The notes under the pieces: model-generated | Databases searched by the model: none | The model's input: the letters and a program-made list of their open reading frames with translations, nothing else | Told to the model about the DNA's origin: nothing | Origin: CAZBLK01 sp964492715 | GTDB taxonomy: Bacteria > Bacillota > Clostridia > Lachnospirales > WRBF01 | Direction: 5' to 3' | DNA length: 30,909 bases | NCBI GenBank assembly: GCA_964492715.1 | Contig: CAZBLK010000029.1 | Span: 1-30,909 of the forward strand | In this document: one piece after another, positions 13,882 to 20,759 of the stretch | How positions within the stretch are numbered: the stretch's first letter is position 1 | Layout of the letters: the number at the start of each line of letters is the position of its first letter | Made by a program: the position numbers and the translations under genes

Positions 13882-14370
13882 TTAACCCTCCTTGTTTTCG
13901 CTGTTTAAAAACCCTTCTGAAAGTGCATTTGACTTGTTTTCAGCTTCCTGTTCTATTTTCTGTTTGAATGTGTGCAGTATCTTTGTCAAAAAAGGAACTG
14001 AAACTCCAATTTCTTGAAGGTTTTCAAGAATTGATATTCCTTCCGTTGAAATAAGGTAACACACCGACAAAATCCCAAAAATGCCATGCCAAGTGAAATG
14101 TACACCAAATTCAATGCCAACTTGAAAAACCACATAATCAATGCAAAACGCAAGCCCAACGAGAAAAAAATAACAGCCTTTTTTGACTGCTCCCCGTAAC
14201 GCCGCTTTGCTTGACACGCCGCCGTGTTCAATTGCTGATATTAAGCCTGTTATGTAGTCAACTACTTCAAAAAGTACAAGGATAAATATAAGAGGTGTGA
14301 AGCTTTCTGACATGAACCCTGCGATTGAAAGCAAGGCTGCAAGCCCCCCTTTGGTTGTTATTTCTTTCAT
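13882..14370 (-). CDS. Phage holin (toxin-secretion/phage-lysis holin family)
   Basis: A 162-residue membrane protein starting at ATG 14370 behind GCGAGGGGGAA. Hydrophobic segments lie near residues 10-27 and 28-45, 68-85 and 95-113, as in the phage_holin_4_1 family; the motif YITGLISAIEHGGVSSKAALRGA is split across the loop, including VSSKAALRGAVKKGCYFFLV. It forms the membrane lesions that release endolysin. The C-terminal 40 residues are charged and cytoplasmic. It lies directly upstream of the endolysin and overlaps the preceding 51-residue gene by four bases, so the lysis genes are translationally linked. Confidence 0.9.
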   Translation of the reverse strand: MKEITTKGGLAALLSIAGFMSESFTPLIFILVLFEVVDYITGLISAIEHGGVSSKAALRGAVKKGCYFFLVGLAFCIDYVVFQVGIEFGVHFTWHGIFGILSVCYLISTEGISILENLQEIGVSVPFLTKILHTFKQKIEQEAENKSNALSEGFLNSENKEG

Positions 14371-14522
14371 GGTTGTTCCCCCTCGCTAATAACTGACTCA
14401 TCAAGAACTGATATTACAACCTCACGCAAATTACCTATATTGGGTATTAATTCTTTGCTGTAAGTACCATTCTGCACAAGCCTTACCCAAGTCAATACAA
14501 GCCCACTATCTTTATTAAACAT
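14367..14522 (-). CDS. Small conserved phage protein before the holin (51 residues)
   Basis: A 51-residue gene that fills the gap between its neighbours. It starts at ATG 14522, overlapping the previous stop, and ends TGA at 14367, overlapping the holin ATG. The sequence (start MFNKDSGLVLTWVRLVQNGT, then NLREVVISVLDE) resembles the short proteins with a TWV..V..GTYT..QVP.L.NL.EVV pattern found at this place in Clostridia siphoviruses. The function is unknown. The tight overlap on both sides and conserved position support a real gene of the XkdX-like neighbourhood. Confidence 0.7.
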   Translation of the reverse strand: MFNKDSGLVLTWVRLVQNGTYSKELIPNIGNLREVVISVLDESVISEGEQP

Positions 14523-14832
14523 TTAGTACACCCCCTAACGCCATTGACAATTCTGCAATAGCCATATCATTTTGCAGTTGATATTCTGCAACAGCTACAG
14601 ACAATTCACCCAACGCCTTATCAGCCCGACTTGGAAAATCTTTATTTGTCTCCAAGTATTCACCGAACGTCATTTGTGTTTCATCATATTCCCATTCTTG
14701 TATGTTTACTGATTCTACCGTTGCTTCTGTAGTTGTAATACTGCGTATATTGGTGCGTATATACACGGTATCAACGTTAACTTCTAGTTGCAATGGTTCG
14801 GTAGAGCTTCGGACGTTTGTTAGTTTTAACAT
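14515..14832 (-). CDS. Conserved phage protein following the tail fibre (105 residues)
   Basis: It starts at ATG 14832 with AGGAGGGG just upstream. The N-terminal half is beta-rich (LQLEVNVDTVYIRTNIRSIT) and contains a WEYDETQMTFGEYLE block. The C-terminal half is an Ala/Glu/Leu helix likely to form a coiled coil. Proteins of this shape, with the WxYDExQ motif, often sit between the receptor-binding protein and the holin of Firmicute siphoviruses. No activity has been assigned. It might be a baseplate accessory or a chaperone for the adjacent fibre. Confidence 0.65.
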   Translation of the reverse strand: MLKLTNVRSSTEPLQLEVNVDTVYIRTNIRSITTTEATVESVNIQEWEYDETQMTFGEYLETNKDFPSRADKALGELSVAVAEYQLQNDMAIAELSMALGGVLNV

Positions 14833-14889
14833 TTGTCCCCTCCTTAACTGAAAGAATTATATTTATCCTTTTTTATTATAGTAGCCAAA

Positions 14890-16893
14890 CTAAATAAAGC
14901 ACAGGCGACCACCGAAATACGAACTCGCAGACGCTGCCGAAGAACTCGCAAAAAGAAAGAACGCCCCCGCACTCGCCCCAATCGCCCAAAAACCACCGAA
15001 ATACGGCAAGCACGAAGCGTAAAGATAACCGTCATCGGTGTAATAAGTAGAGCTGCTACCACTTACCGTTTTACACAAAAAACCGCTACCGTTTGTTCCT
15101 TGCACCCTAGTGATATATCCACTTATATTTGATATAGCACCTTTACCATTATCGGCATACCCTGTGCCAGCGTCATTAAAGTTTTTGTAGTTTGTTAAAA
15201 TGTTCCAGCTTGCGTCAATATATAGCCCATCAACCCACTGCCGTAAGTTTCCCCAAAAGTCTTCAACTCCAGCAAATTTCATTTGTTGCGTGCCTGTTTG
15301 TTCGCCGAAATACATTCCTTTTGTGTTTGCACCACCTGTTGTAGTAGCTGCAGAATTACTTCCTGCCGTAAAGCCTTGCCCAAGAGCTGCTTGGCTGTTC
15401 AGGCTGCCATATTTTATCAAATATAAACACTGTAAATACTTAAGCAATCCGTAAGTTAATTGTTGATATCCTATACCTCCTGCTTGGCAGCGTGTTCTTT
15501 GTGTTCCTATTGTAATGTTTGCTGTTGGTATTTTACCGCTTAAAGAACGGTTTTTTGTGCCATCATACCAAGATAAATAAGCACCCACGTAAGCCTTATC
15601 TCTGTCACCAAGGGTTTCTCGGGAAAATGCGTCATAGGAGTACCCAGGTTTGTTAGGTTCGTTTGTGATGCTAACGTATAAGTCCGTGCCAATTCTCTCA
15701 AACTTGTATCCAGCAAATGGAAGCGAAATCATCACGTCTCCGTCATTACCCGAAGTTATGTCGGCAACTGTACCATCTGCTTTCTGCTCAAAGTTGTTTG
15801 GGTTTAAGTAGTAATTTATCGCACCGTTTAGTAGCATACAAGGCTTTATATCTTTGAAAATGTCCTTTGAATCCCAATCGCTACTTCCTTTTGCCATGCC
15901 CATGGCGTCATTAAGGTATGTTACGGCAGTTAAGGGATTAGAGTTGTTTTCATCTATTTTCACGGTGTAAGTAACATATTTTGATGCAGTTAATGTCGCA
16001 AGTTGGCTTTTAAATTCGGCGTTTATGCTTCTTTGCCTGCGTAATTGAACGCCGTCAAAGTCGTACACATCATTACTACTAACGCCTCCACCATTACGAA
16101 CAAAAACACTTGGCGTACTAGCACCAGTTAATATACTAACTTCTTGCGTCCCCCCTGTTGACTTGCTTAATGATATGCTTAAAGTAAGCTTATCACCTGC
16201 GGCAACATCAGTAAGCTGTGTCAACCTGTTTTCGGGCATAAATACGGCAAATTCCTCTTTCGCCATTGTTGCCCTAAACTCAAAAAGCTTAACGCTTATA
16301 GTAGTCTGCCCGAAGCTGTACGTTACACGTCCGCTATACACCGTGTTAACAGCAAGCCCACTTAATATTAAACTCATGCTGTAATACGACAAAGGGCTTA
16401 TCTTAAGCGGTTCTGTTGCTGTGTAAGTATAGTCCTTGGTGACAGCCTGTGAGCCTGTTAGTGTGTAGGGTACGGTTTTGTCGGTTGTTGGCTCTGCCAC
16501 TGATAACGTTTGACCGTCAAAAAATAGCATTGCTGTGTCTAGAACTAGGTTGCTTTGTTGGGTTTGTTCTAGTTCTTTGGCGGTTTCTATGACGTTTTGG
16601 CGTAGGGCTTCGTAGTCATATTCTGTAAAATTTCGGGCAATAATTGTGCCTGTAACCCAGCTCTTGGCTGTGCCTTGAAAAGCCCGTTGTACTGTTAGCT
16701 TGTTGCCTTGCTTTTCAATCAGTTTAACCGTTTCCGCACTTGAAAAATTGCCGCCAAGTACAAGCACGTTTGGTGCATCGGGTATGCTTGTTGCATCTTG
16801 TACGTAAATAGTTGTATCAGTAGCAGTAATATCACCTACAATAAATGTTTCTGTACTGTTTACAACTCCGCTATACATTTCTTTTAGTATCAT
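14890..16893 (-). CDS. Receptor-binding tail protein with a C-type-lectin/FGE fold and DGR-type variable C terminus
   Basis: A 667-residue protein starting at ATG 16893, one base overlapping the Tal stop. The N-terminal part (about 1-110) resembles baseplate-attachment segments of Firmicute tail fibres, ending in a short coiled coil (EALRQNVIETAKELEQTQ). The middle is beta-rich. From about residue 340 the C terminus resembles the formylglycine-generating-enzyme/C-type-lectin fold used by retroelement targets, with EDFWGNLRQWVDG as the signature. The last 40 residues show GGFWAIGASAGAFFLF and end YFGGRLCFI, the usual frame of a variable region. Its role is host receptor binding at the tail tip. 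No reverse transcriptase or accessory gene is in the window. Confidence 0.8.
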   Translation of the reverse strand: MILKEMYSGVVNSTETFIVGDITATDTTIYVQDATSIPDAPNVLVLGGNFSSAETVKLIEKQGNKLTVQRAFQGTAKSWVTGTIIARNFTEYDYEALRQNVIETAKELEQTQQSNLVLDTAMLFFDGQTLSVAEPTTDKTVPYTLTGSQAVTKDYTYTATEPLKISPLSYYSMSLILSGLAVNTVYSGRVTYSFGQTTISVKLFEFRATMAKEEFAVFMPENRLTQLTDVAAGDKLTLSISLSKSTGGTQEVSILTGASTPSVFVRNGGGVSSNDVYDFDGVQLRRQRSINAEFKSQLATLTASKYVTYTVKIDENNSNPLTAVTYLNDAMGMAKGSSDWDSKDIFKDIKPCMLLNGAINYYLNPNNFEQKADGTVADITSGNDGDVMISLPFAGYKFERIGTDLYVSITNEPNKPGYSYDAFSRETLGDRDKAYVGAYLSWYDGTKNRSLSGKIPTANITIGTQRTRCQAGGIGYQQLTYGLLKYLQCLYLIKYGSLNSQAALGQGFTAGSNSAATTTGGANTKGMYFGEQTGTQQMKFAGVEDFWGNLRQWVDGLYIDASWNILTNYKNFNDAGTGYADNGKGAISNISGYITRVQGTNGSGFLCKTVSGSSSTYYTDDGYLYASCLPYFGGFWAIGASAGAFFLFASSSAASASSYFGGRLCFI
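14893..15010 (-). other. Candidate DGR variable region (A-depleted)
   Basis: In the core of about 96 bases, from the first GGTGGT codon pair to the second, the coding strand has only about six A, in a gene otherwise rich in A. The core lies between the invariant GGxW-GxxAGAF frame and GGRL. Codons at the expected variable places are TTT, GCG, ATT, AGT, TCT and TCG, as expected if an A-rich (AAC/AAT) template had been copied with A replaced. No template copy was found elsewhere in the window. Confidence 0.55.
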
Positions 16894-18899
16894 TAATAAT
16901 CACCGCCGCCCCTTGAATTTGTGAAAATATCCAAAAATAAATAAGCAGAAATACGTGTACGTCTATCGGGTATAATTTCTAGCTTGTGCCATGTATCCCT
17001 TGTAATTCTGCCGCCCTTATCCGTTGCTAAATAATTGATAATGTCAATGTTGCTAATGTCCGAAACTGTAGAAATATTTTTCCCGTCAACCCTTAAGCTA
17101 ATGCTGTTTGCCGTTGTACCTACATAAATACCAAACTCTATGTCATGCACATGCGGCGGTATAGTCACGCTGTGGCTATGTGCTGGAATGCTTATTGTGT
17201 GTGTATGAGCCTGTATGGTCACGCTGTGGCTGTGTGCTGGGATACTTATGCTATGAGTGTGTGCCTGTATTGTAAAGCTATGAGTGTGTGAAGGTACGCT
17301 TACTGTGTGCCTGTGGCTTCCTATTGTAACACTATGAGAGTGCTGCAACGTTATAGCGTGGGAGTGTTCGTATGGCGTACCTCGGTTTTCTGTTGTTGTT
17401 GCATCTGTGCCACTTGTGCCATTTCCTCCCCATACACTTCCTGCACTGGTTTGTGTTGTTCCTCCGTCACTTGACGAAGTTTCTTGGCTGCCGCCACCGC
17501 TTTCCGTTGAGGTACTTGTACCGCCGCCGCTTGATGAAGTTTGTTGGCTGCCGCCGCCGTCTGATGTTGAAGTGGTAGTACCTCCACCGCTTGACGAAGT
17601 TTGCTGGCTTCCACCGCCGCTTTGCGTTGACGTTGCAATATCGCCACCGCCTTTTACTGCTTTTGAGTACCCTCTGAATGGCTGTAGTTGTATTCTTAGC
17701 ATTGCTTTGTTTATGTTAACCATGCTTGAAGGTATGTAAAAATCAAAAACAGCAGGGTAACCAACGTCGGCGTTATCAATGTACGGAATAGTCATAAGTG
17801 TAGCCGAACCTTGGGCGTATGTTTCGTTTATCCTTGCCCTCTCTTGCATGTCTGCAATGCTTCCAGCTATGCTTTTGTTTTTGTTGGCTATTGTAACGCT
17901 AATGTCGGCTTTTGTGACATCACTCTTTTCAATTTCAACGATTTTAGCGGCAAAGCTTATATTGTCCTCTTTGTCGATAACCCTTACTACTTTGCCTTCT
18001 TTAAATTCGTCAAAACTCTGGGCTGTTTTTTTGAACAGGTCTAGGGAATTTACTGAATAACTTATATACGGTATTTTTAACTCGTTCAACATGCTTTGGG
18101 CTGTAGCCTTCAAGCTTTCTGCGTCCTCAAAACGCCTGTCTACCCAAATAACTTCTTTTAAGCCGTATGTGTTTTTTGTGTCGGCTTCAAGGTATGGTAT
18201 TTTGTTGTTAACGCTTTCAATAGTTAATTGGTTGTCACCCTCACCATACCCAAGTGGGTATATGCGTGTTACAAGGTTTGCAGGGTTTACATGCTTTTCT
18301 ATGGACTGCATATTTTTTCGATAACGTATCTCACAACCTACAGTGGTTTCGGCTGCTACAAGGTTAAGTGTCCAAGGATAACTTGAAGTATCGTATGTAA
18401 AATGGTAATCCTCAATAAACGGTTTGGGAATAGAGAACAATGCACTACAAAGGTTTTCATTTTCCCATTTGTAAAGGAATTGCTTTTGAAAGTTGCATTT
18501 TCCTAGCCTCCAGTTTTTTGTTGTCTGCTTACTAAGCACGTACTGAATAACCTCGGTTGTAAATACGCCGATATTGCCTATTTCGTGGTACTTAAAAAGC
18601 ACATTATCAATAAGTGTGGCTATGACATGCTCACATTCGTATGTGATGTAGCCATTTACCCCTCGTGCTAATGTGCTTGGTAGTATTCTAAACAATTCAA
18701 TTCGCCGCTTGTCATCGTAAATTTCAACGTAGTTAAAGGGTTTGCAATAAGCGTTTTTGGGGTCATCTGCTGGAAGCGTAAATGTAGCCGTCCATAAGCC
18801 ATTGTAAACTTGCTTGTATCCGATTCTAATTGCTTTATCCAAGAAGCAAAGCCTTTTCATGCTTTGGTCGAATACTTGTGGTATGTTGGCGTTTCCCAT
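16893..18899 (-). CDS. Tail-associated (Tal-like) baseplate protein with histidine-rich shaft
   Basis: A 668-residue protein from ATG 18899. Residues 1-370 match the prophage endopeptidase-tail (Tal, gp44-like) hub domain, with blocks such as YITYECEHVIATLIDN, NLVTRIYPLGYGEGDN and YISYSVNSLDL. Residues about 420-480 are Gly/Ser/Thr-rich repeats with a 20-residue period. Residues about 505-585 hold nine HxH motifs about eight residues apart (HTHSISIPAHSHSVTI type), as in metal-binding needle and fibre shafts. A short beta domain closes the protein. It forms the tail-tip hub. No clear catalytic residues were identified, so endopeptidase activity is not claimed. Confidence 0.85.
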   Translation of the reverse strand: MGNANIPQVFDQSMKRLCFLDKAIRIGYKQVYNGLWTATFTLPADDPKNAYCKPFNYVEIYDDKRRIELFRILPSTLARGVNGYITYECEHVIATLIDNVLFKYHEIGNIGVFTTEVIQYVLSKQTTKNWRLGKCNFQKQFLYKWENENLCSALFSIPKPFIEDYHFTYDTSSYPWTLNLVAAETTVGCEIRYRKNMQSIEKHVNPANLVTRIYPLGYGEGDNQLTIESVNNKIPYLEADTKNTYGLKEVIWVDRRFEDAESLKATAQSMLNELKIPYISYSVNSLDLFKKTAQSFDEFKEGKVVRVIDKEDNISFAAKIVEIEKSDVTKADISVTIANKNKSIAGSIADMQERARINETYAQGSATLMTIPYIDNADVGYPAVFDFYIPSSMVNINKAMLRIQLQPFRGYSKAVKGGGDIATSTQSGGGSQQTSSSGGGTTTSTSDGGGSQQTSSSGGGTSTSTESGGGSQETSSSDGGTTQTSAGSVWGGNGTSGTDATTTENRGTPYEHSHAITLQHSHSVTIGSHRHTVSVPSHTHSFTIQAHTHSISIPAHSHSVTIQAHTHTISIPAHSHSVTIPPHVHDIEFGIYVGTTANSISLRVDGKNISTVSDISNIDIINYLATDKGGRITRDTWHKLEIIPDRRTRISAYLFLDIFTNSRGGGDY
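17457..17640 (-). repeat. Three 60-bp tandem repeats encoding a flexible Gly/Ser/Thr linker
   Basis: Three imperfect 60-base units encode GGGSQQTSSSGGGT-type segments in the Tal-like protein, between its hub and histidine-rich shaft. The units differ at few positions, suggesting recent duplication and possible length variation. Confidence 0.75.
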
Positions 18900-18911
18900 A
18901 GCTTCACCTCT

Positions 18912-19800
18912 TTACAAATAAGCGTCTTTCCATAGTATTTTTATGTCTGTCTTGTCGTTTGCGTTGTTGCTTGTATAGATAATGTCGTTTTCATGTGGGT
19001 TTAATAGGAAAAATTCACTATCCATACTTAAATATTGAATAGCGTTCTGTCCGTTTAGCGTTACTGTCATTTCGTCTGTGTTTATTACAAGTTCGTCACC
19101 GACACGCATAACAAGGTCTGTAAGCTTTAAGTATTCATAACGGTATGTGTTAAAGCCTTTGCTTGTAACTACAAGTACAACAACGGCAACGCCACTATAG
19201 GCTATTACAATATTTAGTTTACCGTTTGACTTTAAAGCAGTGTATATGCTTCCTCTTACTTGCTTAATGGCATTTATTTTGCCGTTTGCAAGCATATAAA
19301 ACTCGGATTTCCCTTTAAAAGTACTTACAAAATTAGCCCTGCCGTTCAATGAGAACTGCATATCTGCATTGCCTTTTATAGCTAAAATAGTGCTTATATT
19401 TCCACCAATACCAAGGTTTAGCACCGCTTTACTGTTTGTATAGAAATTTTCCACGGTTAAAATGAAGCCTATTAAGACTGCTGTTTTCGTTAACATTAAA
19501 GGCATCGCCTAAATTGCGAACTTTTAACATGCTTCCGCTTACAAGCATATCTGTTAAGCTTTTGATAACACCAAAATAGTTGTCTGAATATAGTGCAATG
19601 TTTGCATTTCCGCTTAGTGTGTTTACAAAGCTTACATTACCGCTCATAAGTAATGACGTTTTAGCCAAACCCTCAAATGATTTAACAGCAATAACGCTTC
19701 CAGACGTTTCAAGGCTTACGCTTGCGTTGCCGTGGAGGTTTATACTCCTGTCGTTTGATGTATTAAATTTACCTCTGTTAAAGGGCTGTCGATTAAACAT
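18912..19800 (-). pseudogene. Repeat-rich tail protein, split by a +1 frameshift
   Basis: Two overlapping frames belong to one protein of about 296 residues. The first starts at ATG 19800 behind GGGAGGG (MFNRQPFNRGKFNTSNDRSI) and ends shortly after a second HFNRGKF. The continuing frame reads FYTNSKAVLNLGIGG, exactly where the internal duplication predicts (FNRGKF-NTS versus FNRGKF-YTNS). Removing one base from the AAAATTTC run (plus-strand 19443-19450) restores it. The body is a series of 18- to 20-residue units with SG or NG turns (GNASVSLETSG, GNADMQFSLNG), suggesting a beta-solenoid. FNR..FNRGKF starts are typical of small baseplate or tail-tip proteins in Clostridia phages. Its function is probably structural. 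Confidence 0.75.
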
Positions 19801-19818
19801 AATGCCCTCCCTTGTTTA

Positions 19819-20214
19819 TCAATCCATAGATACGGTAAGCGTACCTATGTTGAACTTGGCTTCATCACCGCTTTCAATTAACTTTGGACTTGGTACAGCC
19901 GCCGAAGCTAATAAGTTTCCACCTGTTAAGGCTGGGCGTATGCCAAAGTGCGAAATTGTTCCCCAATTAGTCGTTGCTACAGGGAAGCGTATTTCGTTAC
20001 TGTTTTGTATTGTTGCTTTCCCACTTATCTGGACAGGGGCTGAAAAGCTAACTTCTTGTCGTTGATAGCCACCGCCTGATATTTCTGTTCCTGTGTCACC
20101 GTCTGTGGGGTCTGAAATATACAGGGCTACGTACAGCTTTGTCGGTGATGGGATATTACCGCTTCTGAAAAAGTGGTTTAAAATAGCTTCCTCTAAGTAA
20201 TTACTTGCATTCAT
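19819..20214 (-). CDS. Phage tail protein of the Gp80-like 'LYVALYTSDPT' family
   Basis: A 131-residue protein. The start is ATG 20214, overlapping the Dit stop by four bases and preceded by AAAGGCGG; a longer frame upstream is only a shadow of Dit. Characteristic blocks are LYVALYISDPTDGDTGTEIS, GGGYQRQEVSFSAP, then ATTNWGTISHFGI, GGNLLASAAV, and a final FNIGTLTVSMD. Proteins of this type are common near the baseplate genes of tailed phages and are annotated as tail or tail-fibre proteins; the exact place in the virion is not established. Confidence 0.75.
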   Translation of the reverse strand: MNASNYLEEAILNHFFRSGNIPSPTKLYVALYISDPTDGDTGTEISGGGYQRQEVSFSAPVQISGKATIQNSNEIRFPVATTNWGTISHFGIRPALTGGNLLASAAVPSPKLIESGDEAKFNIGTLTVSMD

Positions 20215-20759
20215 CTGTTTACCGCCTTTCTTGTGATGATTATGTTGCTGATGTTTACGCCGCCTGTGTTTTTGATAATTATTATACAAGGTGTGGGCTG
20301 TGAACCTCTGCTTATAACTTGCATTTCCTTGCCGCTGCTAACGCCTGTATTAATGCTTTGCAGATAATTAATTGAAGTGGCGAACGGCTGACATTCAAAT
20401 GTAACAGATGCTCGCTTTGCTCTAATTAATTGTTCTGTGCTGCTTACTGCTTCATACACCCGTGCGTTATATGCTTTGTCTAGTTCATCATCAAAAATTA
20501 GAATACCTTTGCCGCTTAACCAGTGGGCTGTATTTCTTGCTTTTAACTGCAATGCTTCAACATCTTTTTCGATAAAGCAGATATTAACGGTTATTTGCCT
20601 TGTGTTGTATGTTTCATTTCCATAGTCAACAGTGCCGTGTCTGCCTGTTATTTCATAGTCGTTACGGCGTAAGGACGGCAATAGCCCACGAACTGCGGTT
20701 TCCATTGCTATATCAAATTCGCCGCTGTGCTTGTTGTTAAAGAAAAATCCTAAAGTCAT
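20211..20759 (-). CDS. Distal tail protein (Dit, siphovirus tail family)
   Basis: A 182-residue protein whose ATG overlaps the tape-measure stop (ATGA). The N-terminal hexamerisation domain is visible in LRRNDYEITGRHGTVDYGNE, followed by the ITVNICF strand and the LSGKGILIFDDELDKAYNAR loop typical of Dit. The C-terminal galectin-like part is short, and the protein ends VNISNIIITRKAVNR, so this is a compact form. Dit forms the ring joining tail tube to the baseplate hub. Its place between tape measure and Tal-like protein is canonical. Confidence 0.88.
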   Translation of the reverse strand: MTLGFFFNNKHSGEFDIAMETAVRGLLPSLRRNDYEITGRHGTVDYGNETYNTRQITVNICFIEKDVEALQLKARNTAHWLSGKGILIFDDELDKAYNARVYEAVSSTEQLIRAKRASVTFECQPFATSINYLQSINTGVSSGKEMQVISRGSQPTPCIIIIKNTGGVNISNIIITRKAVNR

